A stretch of 64,000 nucleotides of DNA from Saccharibacillus endophyticus (GCF_013185185.1 NZ_JAAZWE010000010.1:1-64000); one strand, 5' to 3'. Numbered from the stretch's first letter, positions 33,137 to 42,542 are shown. Numbers and translations are program-made. The notes: generated by a model from the letters alone, not told the origin.

Positions 33137-33972
33137 TGGAACAAGATACGAGATACCGCATTCCCACATTGATTCTCGAAATCGTGCTTATTGTGATCGG
33201 CCTGCTGTTCCTGGTGCCGTTCTACTTCCTGATCTCCAACTCGCTGAAAACGTTCGGCGAAATTTTGTCGGATGCGGCGGCGCTGCCGAGCACGCTGCAA
33301 TGGTCCAACTACAAGTCGGGCTGGGAGGCGATCAATTTTCCGTCCGCTTTTAAAAACTCGCTGATCATTACGGTCGTGAGCAACCTGCTGCTGGTGCTGC
33401 TCAGCTCGATGACGGCTTATCAGATGGTGCGGCATAACACGAAGTTCAACAAAGCGCTGCTTGCCTTGTTCGTGGCCGCGATGGTCATTCCGTTCCAATC
33501 GATCATGCTCCCGCTTACGGACGTGACGAGCCGGATCGGACTCAGCGACAGCCTGATCGGTTTGATTATCGCTTATTTGGGCTTCGGCGCTCCGCTGTCG
33601 GTATTCCTTTTCCACGGCAGCATGAAATCGATTCCGCTCGAAATCGAGCAGGCGGCGCGGGTGGACGGTTCAGGTACGTACGGCGTCTTTTTCCGTATCG
33701 TGTATCCGATGATGCGCCCGATGTACGTGACGATCATCATCTTGAATACCCTTTGGATCTGGAACGATTACCTGCTGCCGTCGCTCATGCTGACAAGCGA
33801 AAGTTTGCAGACGATTCCGATCGCGACGTACATGCTATTCGGTCAATATACGAAGCAGTGGGACTTGGCGCTTCCGGCACTGGTGCTGGGGATCGCTCCG
33901 GTCATCATCTTTTTCCTGGCTATGCAAAAATACATCGTGTCCGGCATTGCGGCGGGCGCCGTGAAAGGGTAA
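33136..33972 (+). CDS. Sugar ABC transporter permease (MalG/UgpE type)
   Basis: 278 residues, six membrane helices, and the EAA motif IEQAARVDGSGTYGVFFRIV with the following YPMMRP. It forms the membrane channel with the preceding permease. Starts at ATG 33136 (GGGAGG upstream), overlapping the stop of the first permease by one base, so the two are translationally coupled. Confidence 0.9.
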   Translation: MEQDTRYRIPTLILEIVLIVIGLLFLVPFYFLISNSLKTFGEILSDAAALPSTLQWSNYKSGWEAINFPSAFKNSLIITVVSNLLLVLLSSMTAYQMVRHNTKFNKALLALFVAAMVIPFQSIMLPLTDVTSRIGLSDSLIGLIIAYLGFGAPLSVFLFHGSMKSIPLEIEQAARVDGSGTYGVFFRIVYPMMRPMYVTIIILNTLWIWNDYLLPSLMLTSESLQTIPIATYMLFGQYTKQWDLALPALVLGIAPVIIFFLAMQKYIVSGIAAGAVKG

Positions 33973-33985
33973 GGGGGAGAGTCGT

Positions 33986-35257
33986 ATGTTCGGGAAAAAA
34001 CTTATGATGCTGCCTGCCTTGATCCTGACCGCCGCAGCCGTGCTTTCAGGCTGTACGCAGGGCGGCAGCGCGGGCGAATCCGGGCAAAAAATCATTAACA
34101 TTTATCAGGGCAAAGTCGAGATTTCGGATCAGCTTCAGGAAATGAAAGAACTGTACGAATCGTCCCACCCGGGCGTCGTGCTGAATATCCAATCGGTCGG
34201 CGGCGGCACGGACTATGCGGCTTCGCTGAAGTCCCGTTTTTCCGCGGGGGCCCAGCCTGATATTTTCACGATCGGCGGGTTCCAGGAACGAGATCTGTGG
34301 CTGGAGTATTTGGAGGATTTATCGGATCAGCCGTGGACGGAGAACATGGACCAGGTGGCCAAAGATCCGATGAGCGCGGACGGGAAGCTGTACGGTTTTC
34401 CGCTGAATTATGAGGGTTACGGGTTCTTGTACAACAAAGACATTTTCGAGGAAGCGGGCGTGACCGAAGTTCCCAAGACGTTATCCGAGTTGGAAGCGGC
34501 CGCGCAAAAAATTCAGGACGCCGGCTACACGCCGTTCGTGAACGCTTATGCGGAATGGTGGGTGCTGGGCAACCATAACGTGAACGTGCCGTTTGCCCGC
34601 CAGGATGATCCGGAAGCCTTCATGCAGGCGCTGGACGAAGGAAACGCGGATATGGCGAGCAACGAAATTTTCGACGGCTGGTTGGACCTGCTCGATCTTA
34701 CGCTTAAGTACGGCAATGCCAACCCGCTGACGACGGACTACAATACGCAAATGTCCACGTTCGCCAACGGTCAGGCCGCGATGACGCAGCAGGGCAACTG
34801 GGTGCAGCCGACGCTCGACGGGATCAATCCCGATCTCAACGTGGGGATGATGCCGATGCCGATCAGCGACGATGCCGAAGCTAACGACAAGCTGTTCGTG
34901 GGCGTGCCGACGTACTGGGTCATCAACAAAAATTCGCCGGTCAAAGAAGAAGCGAAAGAGCTGCTGCAATGGATGGCGGGAACGCCCGAAGGACAGCAGT
35001 TCCTCACCGAGAAGTTCCAGTTCATCCCGGCGTTCAACAATATCGAAGCGGCGGCGGAAGACATCGGACCGCTCGGCGGAGATCTTACAACCTATATCGC
35101 GGACGGCAAAGCGCTCAACTGGTACTTCCAACAGCTGCCGATCGGCACGCCGCAGGATTACGCCAGCTTGATGCAATCGTATATCGCGGGACGGGATACC
35201 AGAGAACAATTGCTCGATAATATGCAGGCCTCGTACGATAATCTCAAGGTCAGATAA
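33986..35257 (+). CDS. Sugar ABC transporter substrate-binding lipoprotein
   Basis: 423 residues. A lipoprotein signal peptide with lipobox VLSGC (Cys near residue 23) anchors it outside the membrane. The rest fits the family 1 extracellular solute-binding fold, including the aromatic-rich LYGFPLNYEGYGFLYNKD and FANGQAAMTQQGNWV. It lies 13 bp after the permeases; the binding protein being last in the operon is less common than first. Ligand unknown, likely an oligosaccharide. Confidence 0.9.
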   Translation: MFGKKLMMLPALILTAAAVLSGCTQGGSAGESGQKIINIYQGKVEISDQLQEMKELYESSHPGVVLNIQSVGGGTDYAASLKSRFSAGAQPDIFTIGGFQERDLWLEYLEDLSDQPWTENMDQVAKDPMSADGKLYGFPLNYEGYGFLYNKDIFEEAGVTEVPKTLSELEAAAQKIQDAGYTPFVNAYAEWWVLGNHNVNVPFARQDDPEAFMQALDEGNADMASNEIFDGWLDLLDLTLKYGNANPLTTDYNTQMSTFANGQAAMTQQGNWVQPTLDGINPDLNVGMMPMPISDDAEANDKLFVGVPTYWVINKNSPVKEEAKELLQWMAGTPEGQQFLTEKFQFIPAFNNIEAAAEDIGPLGGDLTTYIADGKALNWYFQQLPIGTPQDYASLMQSYIAGRDTREQLLDNMQASYDNLKVR

Positions 35258-35292
35258 GGCAAGCTTATTCCATGGAGTGGGACTTGCGTAAC

Positions 35293-35325
35293 GCTCTCAG
35301 TCGGCATTTTGGCTGAGGGCTTTTT
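35293..35325 (+). terminator. Terminator of the sugar ABC operon
   Basis: GCTCTCAGTC pairs with GGCTGAGGGC (two mismatches or wobbles), followed by TTTTT. Confidence 0.65.
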
Positions 35326-35340
35326 ATATGGAAGGAAAAT

Positions 35341-35562
35341 ATGGAAAAAGAGCTGCCCTATTTTGTGTCGGTCCGTTTACGGCGGGTGCAAGAGGGCCTT
35401 TCTAATGCTATAATGGACAAGATTTACGGTGCGCCGCATTCTGCATCAACCTTGGTGACGGAAAGAGGCGTACCCGACGCGGAATTCGAGACGAATTACC
35501 CGAATAACGGACTTCTATTGGAGAAGCCGAACATGGTACGGAGGGACGAACCTTATGAGTAA
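35341..35562 (+). CDS. Small uncharacterised ORF before upp
   Basis: 73 codons after GGAAGGA, overlapping the upp start by 8 bases. The peptide (begins MEKELPYFVSVRLRR) matches no family I know. An extended -10 promoter for upp lies inside it, and it has neither membrane segments nor repeats. It may be a chance frame; I list it because it has a ribosome site and spans the whole gap. Confidence 0.25.
   Translation: MEKELPYFVSVRLRRVQEGLSNAIMDKIYGAPHSASTLVTERGVPDAEFETNYPNNGLLLEKPNMVRRDEPYE
35406..35414 (+). promoter_or_regulatory. Extended -10 promoter of upp
   Basis: TGCTATAAT, identical to the extended -10 box before prfA, about 140 bp upstream of upp. No clear -35 box. Confidence 0.5.
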
Positions 35563-36184
35563 ACTGGTGATTTGCGATCATCCGCTGATCCAGCACAAAC
35601 TGACTTTTATCCGAGACGTAAACACGAACACGAAAGACTTCAGGGAATTGGTCGACGAAGTCGCGACGCTGATGGCGTACGAGATTACGCGCGAAGTTCC
35701 GCTCGAATCGATTCCGGTGGAAACTCCGGTAACCCAAACCGAGGGTAAAGTGATCTCCGGTCGCATGTTGGGTCTGGTTCCGATCCTGCGCGCAGGCCTG
35801 GGCATGCTCGACGGCGTATTGAAACTGCTTCCGGCGGCAAAAGTCGGACACGTGGGTCTGTTCCGCGATCCGCACACGCTCCAACCGGTCGAGTATTACG
35901 TGAAGCTGCCGACGGACGTGCAAGAGCGCGAACTGATCGTCATCGATCCGATGCTCGCGACGGGCGGTTCCGCGATTGCGGCAATCGACGTGCTCAAAAA
36001 ACGCGGCTGCACGCAAATCAAGATGATGAACCTGATCGCTGCGCCGGAAGGCGTGAAGGCCGTTCAGGATGCTCACCCGGATGTGGACATCTATGTGGCT
36101 GCACTGGACGAGAAGCTCGACGACCACGGCTATATCGTTCCGGGACTCGGCGATGCCGGCGACCGTCTGTACGGTACGAAGTAA
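35555..36184 (+). CDS. upp: Uracil phosphoribosyltransferase
   Basis: Salvages uracil to UMP with PRPP. 209 residues, the standard length. The PRPP-binding motif is VIDPMLATGGSAIAAID (near residues 129-145); the uracil-binding C terminus has YIVPGLGDAGDRLYGTK. Start codon ATG with GGAGGG upstream. It lies upstream of the mnaA and atp genes, as in many Bacillales. Confidence 0.97.
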   Translation: MSKLVICDHPLIQHKLTFIRDVNTNTKDFRELVDEVATLMAYEITREVPLESIPVETPVTQTEGKVISGRMLGLVPILRAGLGMLDGVLKLLPAAKVGHVGLFRDPHTLQPVEYYVKLPTDVQERELIVIDPMLATGGSAIAAIDVLKKRGCTQIKMMNLIAAPEGVKAVQDAHPDVDIYVAALDEKLDDHGYIVPGLGDAGDRLYGTK

Positions 36185-36465
36185 GAAATTGGAACTCGGT
36201 ACCTTGACCGCTTAAGAGGTTAGGATACGCCCCTCGAGATTTCGTACCTAACCCGTGTACGAAGTCTCCAACGGAAACCCACCTAAAACGTGTGGGTTTC
36301 CAGCGAACATAATCCTATGATTAAGAGTTGATAATGTACTAACTGGAACGGTTTGGGGAACGAAGTTAAAAAAGCGCTTTATTTAATGAAGGAATTAAAT
36401 CGGGCGCTTATCGTTCCGGCTTCGAAAAGACCGGATCACGAACGGAAAGGTGAGAGAATATACTG

Positions 36466-37620
36466 ATGAAGAAGATCAAAGTCATGACCATCTTCGGCGT
36501 GCGTCCGGAAGCGATCAAGATGGCTCCGTTAATTCTTGAACTGGAAAAGCACCCGGAAGAGATCGAATCCATTGTATGCGTTACGGCGCAGCATCGTCAG
36601 ATGTTGGACCAGGTGCTTGAAGTATTCAAGATCACGCCGGATTACGATCTGGACGTCATGAAAGACCGCCAGACGCTGAACGAGATTTCGATTCGCGTGC
36701 TGCAGGGACTGGAGCCGGTACTGCGCGAGGCGCAGCCGGACATCGTGCTGGTGCACGGCGATACGCTGACTACCTTCCTGGCCAGCTACTCGGCATTCAT
36801 GCAGCAGATCAAAGTCGGACACGTGGAAGCCGGACTGCGTACGTGGAACAAGCTTTCGCCGTACCCGGAAGAAATGAACCGTCAGCTGACCGGCGTTTTG
36901 GCCGATCTGCATTTTGCGCCGACCTCTTGGTCGGCCGGGAATCTTGCGCAGGAGAACAAGTCAAAGTCAAGCGTTTTTGTCACAGGCAACACCGTTACGG
37001 ATGTGTTTCAATATACCGTGCGGCCCGATTACACCCATCCGGTATTGGATTGGGCCAAGGGGAAACGACTGATCCTGATGACGGCGCACCGCCGCGAGTC
37101 GCAGGGCGAGCCGCACCGCAACATTTTCCGCGCGGTGAAAAGGATTGCCGACGAGTTCGAAGACGTGGCGATCGTGTATCCCGTTCATCCGAGTCCCGCT
37201 GTCAAAGAGCCGGCTCACGAAATCCTCGGCGGTCATCCGCGCATCTCGCTGATCGATCCGCTCGACGTCGTGGATCTGCATAATTTTTATCCGCATACCC
37301 ACATGATTCTGACCGATTCCGGCGGCATGCAGGAAGAGGCGCCTTCCTTCGGGGTTCCTGTACTCGTTCTGCGCGATACGACCGAACGGCCGGAAGGAAT
37401 CGAAGCGGGAACGCTTGAATTGGTGGGAACGGAAGAAGAGAAGGTGTATGCACGGACCCAAGCGCTGCTCAGCGACTCTACTTTGTACGATTCCATGAGC
37501 CGGGCCGCCAACCCGTACGGAGATGGCAAAGCGTCGCAACGAATTGTCAATGCGATTCTGCACAGTTTCGGTTTTAAACAAGGTCGTCCAGAAGAATTTC
37601 ACACAATGGACACAATTTAA
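36466..37620 (+). CDS. mnaA: UDP-N-acetylglucosamine 2-epimerase (non-hydrolysing)
   Basis: Converts UDP-GlcNAc to UDP-ManNAc, the donor for the TagA-type transferase encoded at 56779-57546. 384 residues: GVRPEAIKMAPLILEL at the N terminus, VHGDTLTTFLASY with GHVEAGLRT (near residue 118), TAHRRES (near 205), and TDSGGMQEEAPSFGVPVLVL near 282, with the catalytic Asp/Glu/His positions of the family. AAAGGTGAG precedes the ATG. The 281-bp gap before it holds three inverted repeats. Confidence 0.93.
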   Translation: MKKIKVMTIFGVRPEAIKMAPLILELEKHPEEIESIVCVTAQHRQMLDQVLEVFKITPDYDLDVMKDRQTLNEISIRVLQGLEPVLREAQPDIVLVHGDTLTTFLASYSAFMQQIKVGHVEAGLRTWNKLSPYPEEMNRQLTGVLADLHFAPTSWSAGNLAQENKSKSSVFVTGNTVTDVFQYTVRPDYTHPVLDWAKGKRLILMTAHRRESQGEPHRNIFRAVKRIADEFEDVAIVYPVHPSPAVKEPAHEILGGHPRISLIDPLDVVDLHNFYPHTHMILTDSGGMQEEAPSFGVPVLVLRDTTERPEGIEAGTLELVGTEEEKVYARTQALLSDSTLYDSMSRAANPYGDGKASQRIVNAILHSFGFKQGRPEEFHTMDTI

Positions 37621-37836
37621 AGCGAAGTTGCATTGTGATTGACTAGGTAAACAGTATACAGTATAGCTGTACGGTTGATACGCTTTCACAAATGCGCTTC
37701 GTGTAGTGTCAAATAATCGTCACAACCTTCCGGGAACGCCGGATACTACCAAAACGTATGAAGAGACGTGACCATAACTCCTGCAAAAACCATGAAATTT
37801 CCAAGAATTTTTCTTTAAAAGGAAAAGTTCGGCGAA

Positions 37837-37866
37837 TTGACAATAACTCTTACTGTTCAGTAAAAT
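37837..37866 (+). promoter_or_regulatory. Promoter of the ATP synthase operon
   Basis: Consensus -35 TTGACA (37837-37842), an 18-base spacer and -10 TAAAAT (37861-37866), about 27 bases before atpZ. Confidence 0.65.
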
Positions 37867-37893
37867 GAATGGGGATTATGAGGTTGACAACCG

Positions 37894-38136
37894 ATGAATA
37901 AACGGGACAAACCGTTTAACGATAAGGGCCCTTGGAAAGCTATCGGGCTTGTAAGTGCGATCGGGATCGAGCTTGCCGTCTTTACGCTGATTGGAGTTTT
38001 CCTCGGACGTTGGATCGACGAAAAGTTTGGCGGTTCCGGCCTGTGGGTCGGCATCGGCGTGCTTGCCGGTCTGGTTCTGGGTATGCTCGGTGTGGTTGCT
38101 GTCATCCGTAAAGTCTTGGAGGGAAGCGATGAATGA
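37894..38136 (+). CDS. atpZ: AtpZ/AtpI-family ATP synthase accessory protein
   Basis: 80 residues with two membrane helices (about 17-39 and 47-70) and the family pattern GVFLGRWIDEKFGG. AtpZ works with AtpI in ion supply or c-ring assembly in other species. First gene of the atp operon, with an 8-bp overlap with atpI. Confidence 0.85.
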   Translation: MNKRDKPFNDKGPWKAIGLVSAIGIELAVFTLIGVFLGRWIDEKFGGSGLWVGIGVLAGLVLGMLGVVAVIRKVLEGSDE

Positions 38137-38584
38137 ATTAACCAGGTATATGCGTTGGTTGACTCGCATTACCTATGTATTGCTCGCAATCGGTGCGGTA
38201 TGGATGTTGATCGCTCCGCATCATCATCCTGTTCTTATGGGCTTGATTCTGGGGCTCAGCATCAGCTGCTTGAGTTCTTATTTCTTGCTGTACAAGGTCA
38301 GAAGAATGACTGACGCCGCTGCGGAAGGTCGAAGAGTCCGCGGAGGAATCGGTTTTGTCTGGCGCGCGCTTGCTGCGGTCGGCGGCATCGTCGTCGCGAT
38401 CGAGTTTCCGCGCGAGATTAATCTTCAGGCGCTTTTAGCCAGTATGGTAGCCGCCCCGTTCATTCTTTTGATCGTGGGGATATTCATAAACCGCAAAGAA
38501 AGCCAGGCCGAGATGGCCCGTTTTGCAGAGCGGAGAGAAGAAGTAGAACAGCTAACCGGAGAAAGGGGTGAAAAAGATGCATGA
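38129..38584 (+). CDS. atpI: ATP synthase subunit I
   Basis: 151 residues with four hydrophobic segments and a charged C-terminal tail. AtpI helps assemble the c-ring. ATG 38129 overlaps the atpZ stop by 8 bases and has GGAGGGA upstream; the longer upstream frame overlaps atpZ and lacks support. The sequence is poorly conserved in the family; the call rests mostly on position and helix pattern. Confidence 0.8.
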   Translation: MNELTRYMRWLTRITYVLLAIGAVWMLIAPHHHPVLMGLILGLSISCLSSYFLLYKVRRMTDAAAEGRRVRGGIGFVWRALAAVGGIVVAIEFPREINLQALLASMVAAPFILLIVGIFINRKESQAEMARFAERREEVEQLTGERGEKDA

Positions 38585-39392
38585 AGCTCCCGTCATAGAG
38601 CTTTACGGTATTCCGCTAGACCTTTCGATCATTATTCCGATGATTGTCAGCTGTATCATCGTTTTTGTTCTTGCAAAAGTGGCAACCCGGAACTTGTCCG
38701 TGGAAAACCCGGGCAAACTTCAGAACTTTATGGAGTGGGTGGTCGAATTCGTACAAAACCAGATCGCGAGCACGATGGACTTGAAGCATGGCCGTCCGTA
38801 TATCGGATTGGCGATCACGCTGATTATGTTCATCTTTGTAAGCAACATGCTGGGCCTTCCGTTCGGTATCGTGATGGGTTACGATAGCGCGGCGGACGCA
38901 ACGATCTTCGGTCAGCCGATTACAACCGCTGTTGAAGCTTTCAACACGGCTGCAGCTGCCGGCAACGCACATCCGCACGTCGAGGTCGCGTTCTGGAAAT
39001 CGCCTACTGCTGACGTTTCCGTAACAATGACTCTCGCAGCGATCGTGTTCCTGGTCGTTCACTTCCAAGGAATGACGAAGAATACGAAAGGCTACTTCAA
39101 GCACTACCTGGAGCCTTATCCGGTATTCCTTCCGATTAACTTGATCGAGCAGTTCTCGAGTTTGCTCACGCACGGTATGCGTCTATACGGCAATATCTTC
39201 GCAGGCGAAGTTCTGATCGCAGTTATTCTTAAGCTAAGCGCAGTCGGCGCGGTCGGTCTGGTCGCTTCGATTCCGATGATGATGATCTGGCAAGGATTCA
39301 GTATCTTCATCGGCGCGATTCAAGCCTTTGTCTTTATGATTCTGGCTATGGTTTACATATCCCAGAAGATCGTCAAGCACGAAGACCATTAG
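38577..39392 (+). CDS. atpB: ATP synthase Fo subunit a
   Basis: 271 residues, five to six membrane helices. The essential arginine of the proton half-channel is in LTHGMRLYGNIFAGE (near residue 201). ATG 38577 overlaps the atpI stop and follows AAAGGGGTG. It forms the stator channel against the c-ring. Confidence 0.95.
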   Translation: MHEAPVIELYGIPLDLSIIIPMIVSCIIVFVLAKVATRNLSVENPGKLQNFMEWVVEFVQNQIASTMDLKHGRPYIGLAITLIMFIFVSNMLGLPFGIVMGYDSAADATIFGQPITTAVEAFNTAAAAGNAHPHVEVAFWKSPTADVSVTMTLAAIVFLVVHFQGMTKNTKGYFKHYLEPYPVFLPINLIEQFSSLLTHGMRLYGNIFAGEVLIAVILKLSAVGAVGLVASIPMMMIWQGFSIFIGAIQAFVFMILAMVYISQKIVKHEDH

Positions 39393-39525
39393 CCGCTTGT
39401 TAGCGAATGATCGTTAACGAAGTAGCGTTGTCGCAAGCGAGTCTCAAGCCCGATCCATTCCAAGCGGAAGCGATTCAGGCAGACTATATATTTTAGCAAC
39501 ACAAAATTGAGGAGGATTACATTCA

Positions 39526-39750
39526 ATGGGACCATTAGCATTTATCGCGGCTGCAATCGCAGTTGGCTTGGGCGCATTCGGCGCGGGTATCGGTAACGGT
39601 ATGATCATCAGCAAAACGGTAGAGGGTATCGCTCGTCAACCGGAAGCGAAATCCACACTGCAAACGACTATGTTCATCGGCGTAGGTCTGGTCGAAGCTA
39701 TTCCGATCATCGGTGTCGTACTGGCGTTCCTGTTCTGGGCGGCAGCTTAA
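39526..39750 (+). CDS. atpE: ATP synthase Fo subunit c
   Basis: 74 residues forming a hairpin of two helices. Helix 1 has the glycine pattern GLGAFGAGIGNG, the loop has RQPEA, and the ion-binding glutamate is in GLVEAIPIIG (helix 2). Nothing in helix 1 suggests the Na+ motif, so proton coupling is likely. A separate ribosome site (GAGGAGG) and a 133-bp leader precede it. Confidence 0.97.
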   Translation: MGPLAFIAAAIAVGLGAFGAGIGNGMIISKTVEGIARQPEAKSTLQTTMFIGVGLVEAIPIIGVVLAFLFWAAA

Positions 39751-39760
39751 GTTAAAAACA

Positions 39761-39796
39761 CGGCGGGGATGGCAGCAGCCTCCGCGCCTTCTTTTT
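39761..39796 (+). terminator. Hairpin with T-rich tail between atpE and atpF
   Basis: CGGCGGGGATGG can pair with CCTCCGCGCC (with mismatches), followed by TTCTTTTT. A partial terminator or processing site here would raise atpE message over the downstream genes, matching the many c subunits per complex (inference). Confidence 0.4.
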
Positions 39797-39899
39797 GAAA
39801 TGGACGCGTTTCGGGTGCGACGCCGCGGTGTCGCTCTCGCGCAACGCGCGAAATATCAAGACATGCATAGCCTGAAAAACCCGGAAAGGAGTGACTTAA

Positions 39900-40385
39900 G
39901 TGCATTTTGTATGGACCTCTACGATTGTAACGCTAGTTTCTTTTCTCGTTCTGTACTTCCTGCTTAACCGCTACGCCTTCGGACCTTTGATGTCGGTAAT
40001 GGAAAAGCGTCGCGAGTTGGTGCTCAGTCAATTAAACGAGGCGGCGGAAACTCGCAGCGAAGCCGCGGCTTACGTCGAACAGCAAAAAGAAGCGCTGCAG
40101 CAAGCGCGTCAGGAAGCTTACGAAATTCTTGAGCAATCGAGACAGACGAGCGGCAAGCAGGCCGATGCGCTGATTGCGCAAGCCAAGGAAGAAACGGCTC
40201 GCATGAAAGACGAAGCGATCCGCGATATCGACAGCGAGAAGAACAAAGCCATGGCTGCCCTTCGCGGCGAAGTCGGTCGCGTATCGGTACAAATCGCTTC
40301 CAAGCTCATCGAGAAAGAGATCGACGAGAAAGCGAACGAAGGCCTTGTTGACCAGTACCTGAAAGACGTAGGGACGAAATCATGA
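39900..40385 (+). CDS. atpF: ATP synthase Fo subunit b
   Basis: 161 residues: one N-terminal membrane helix (about 4-22) and a long charged coiled coil (about 30-130), the peripheral stalk. GTG 39900 follows AAAGGAG by 9 bases. The last four bases overlap the atpH start (ATGA). Confidence 0.94.
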   Translation: MHFVWTSTIVTLVSFLVLYFLLNRYAFGPLMSVMEKRRELVLSQLNEAAETRSEAAAYVEQQKEALQQARQEAYEILEQSRQTSGKQADALIAQAKEETARMKDEAIRDIDSEKNKAMAALRGEVGRVSVQIASKLIEKEIDEKANEGLVDQYLKDVGTKS

Positions 40386-40927
40386 GCCGGGACGTAAAGG
40401 TTGCCAAACGATACGCCCGTGCTCTGTTTGAAGTCACGTTTGCCGAAGGCAAAGTTGCCGAAACGCAGGCCGAACTGAAAGCGTTGGCCGAAGTGTTCGC
40501 TTCCAACGCGGATTTGCGGGAGTTCGTATCTTCGCCCGGTGTATCTACGGAAGATAAGAAAAAGGCGCTGAACAGCGTTTTCGAAGGTCGCGTATCCGTT
40601 CCGGTGATCCGTACGGTAGACCTGTTGATCGAACGCGGCCGGACGGGATTGTTCAGCGAACTGCGCGAGAGTTACGAACGTATTTCGAACGATGCGCTCG
40701 GCGTAGCCGAAGCGGTCGTTTATAGTGCTTTTCCTCTGACGGCAGCGGAAGAAGCAGCCGCAGCCGAGCGTTTCGGCATTTTGACGGGCAAGAAAATCAC
40801 GGTCCGCAACGTAGTGGACAAGAGCGTACTGGGCGGCGCAAGAGTGGTCATCGGCAACACGCTGTATGACGGAAGCCTTGCAGGCAGCCTGGCGCGTCTC
40901 GAAAAGTCTTTTGAACGGCAAGCATAA
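40382..40927 (+). CDS. atpH: ATP synthase F1 subunit delta
   Basis: 181 residues. The N-terminal six-helix domain begins VAKRYARALFEV and the C-terminal family pattern is GGARVVIGNTLYDGSLAGSLARL. It joins F1 to the b stalk. Overlaps atpF by 4 bp. Confidence 0.95.
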   Translation: MSRDVKVAKRYARALFEVTFAEGKVAETQAELKALAEVFASNADLREFVSSPGVSTEDKKKALNSVFEGRVSVPVIRTVDLLIERGRTGLFSELRESYERISNDALGVAEAVVYSAFPLTAAEEAAAAERFGILTGKKITVRNVVDKSVLGGARVVIGNTLYDGSLAGSLARLEKSFERQA

Positions 40928-40946
40928 GTGACAGGGGGGAAACCAC

Positions 40947-42461
40947 TTGAGTATCAGACCTGATGAAATCAGCACGCTGATTAAGAGCCAGATTCAACAG
41001 TATCAAAATGAAATCGAAGTCGCCGAAGTGGGAACCGTTATTCAAGTCGGCGACGGTATCGCACGCGCGCACGGCCTCGATAACGTATTGTCGGGCGAGC
41101 TGCTCGAATTTTCCAATGGCGTAATGGGCATGGCCCTCAACCTGGAAGAAGACAATGTCGGTATCGTTATCTTGGGCCCTTACACGGATATCCGCGAAGG
41201 CGACCAAGTTAAACGTACAGGCCGCATTATGGAAGTTCCGGTCGGCGAAGCCATGCTCGGCCGCGTCGTGAACCCGCTCGGACAGCCGGTTGACGGCAAA
41301 GGTCCGATCGAAACGCCGCATTTCCGTCCTGTAGAAGGTTCGGCTCCGGGCGTTATCGACCGTAAATCGGTACACGAGCCGATGCAAACGGGTATCAAAG
41401 CAATCGACTCGATGGTTCCGATCGGCCGCGGTCAGCGCGAACTGATCATCGGCGACCGTCAAACCGGTAAAACAACCATCGCGATCGATACGATCCTCAA
41501 CCAAAAAGGCAACAACGTGAAATGCGTTTACGTCGCAATCGGACAAAAACAATCCACGGTTGCGCAAGTTGTGGAAACGCTGCGCCGCAACGGCGCAATG
41601 GAATACACGGTCGTCGTAACGGCATCGGCATCCGATCCGGCTCCATTGCAATACATCTCTGCATACGCAGGCTGCGCAATGGGCGAGTACTTCATGTACA
41701 AAGGCGAACACGCGCTGGTTATCTATGACGACTTGTCCAAACAAGCCGCAGCTTACCGCGAACTCTCCTTGCTGCTTCGTCGTCCTCCGGGCCGGGAAGC
41801 TTACCCGGGTGACGTATTCTACCTCCACTCCCGCCTGTTGGAGCGCGCCGCTAAATTGAGCGACGCTCGCGGCGGCGGCTCGCTGACGGCTCTGCCGTTC
41901 ATCGAAACCCAAGCATCCGACGTATCGGCTTACATTCCTACGAACGTAATCTCGATCACCGACGGTCAGATCTTCCTGGAAGCGGACCTGTTCTATTCGG
42001 GTCAACGTCCGGCGATCAACGTCGGTATCTCGGTATCCCGCGTCGGCGGTTCCGCACAGATCAAGGCAATGAAAAAAGTTGCCGGCACGCTGCGTCTGGA
42101 TCTCGCGCAATACCGCGAGCTGCAAGCTTTCTCGCAGTTCGGTTCGGACCTTGATAAATCGACGCTGTCCCGCCTTAACCGCGGTGCGCGCATGATGGAA
42201 ATCCTGAAACAGGGCGTCAACCAACCTCTTGCCGTCGAACAGCAAGTCGTGAGCTTGTACACCGCTGTCAAAGGCTTCCTCGACGATATCCCGGTTGCCG
42301 ACGTTCGCCGCTTCGAACGCGAGTTCCTGGCCTACATGACAACCGAGCATCAAGCGATTCTCGATTCGATCGTGCAAACCAAAGACCTCACGTCCGACAA
42401 CGACAAAGCTTTGGTTGCCGCAATCGAACAGTTCAAAAAAGGATTTGCGACAACAGCCTAA
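40947..42461 (+). CDS. atpA: ATP synthase F1 subunit alpha
   Basis: 504 residues, standard length. P-loop GDRQTGKT (near residues 169-176) and the family signature PAINVGISVSRVGGSAQ near 351. Non-catalytic nucleotide-binding subunit. Start TTG after AGGGGGG. It is followed not by atpG directly but by a 420-bp gap with a palindromic repeat. Confidence 0.97.
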   Translation: MSIRPDEISTLIKSQIQQYQNEIEVAEVGTVIQVGDGIARAHGLDNVLSGELLEFSNGVMGMALNLEEDNVGIVILGPYTDIREGDQVKRTGRIMEVPVGEAMLGRVVNPLGQPVDGKGPIETPHFRPVEGSAPGVIDRKSVHEPMQTGIKAIDSMVPIGRGQRELIIGDRQTGKTTIAIDTILNQKGNNVKCVYVAIGQKQSTVAQVVETLRRNGAMEYTVVVTASASDPAPLQYISAYAGCAMGEYFMYKGEHALVIYDDLSKQAAAYRELSLLLRRPPGREAYPGDVFYLHSRLLERAAKLSDARGGGSLTALPFIETQASDVSAYIPTNVISITDGQIFLEADLFYSGQRPAINVGISVSRVGGSAQIKAMKKVAGTLRLDLAQYRELQAFSQFGSDLDKSTLSRLNRGARMMEILKQGVNQPLAVEQQVVSLYTAVKGFLDDIPVADVRRFEREFLAYMTTEHQAILDSIVQTKDLTSDNDKALVAAIEQFKKGFATTA

Positions 42462-42506
42462 GCTGCGCATCTCTTTATGAAGAGCCCTTAACGGCTTCGA
42501 ACGTGT

Positions 42507-42542
42507 AAAGCCGCGTCCTTCCCTTGAGGGAAGAGCGGCTTT
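42507..42542 (+). terminator. Hairpin after atpA, without a T run
   Basis: AAAGCCGC and GCGGCTTT flank an inner CTTCCC/GGGAAG stem with a 4-base loop. It looks like a terminator stem, but the bases after it are GCTCGCG, so full termination is doubtful. It may protect the 3' end of an upstream transcript. Confidence 0.5.

Noticed and set aside
40848..42470. A 540-codon minus-strand frame opposite atpA
   Set aside because: It is the shadow of a highly conserved gene; no family likeness and no ribosome site. The same holds for long frames opposite glyA, mbl, murA, atpD and pgcA.
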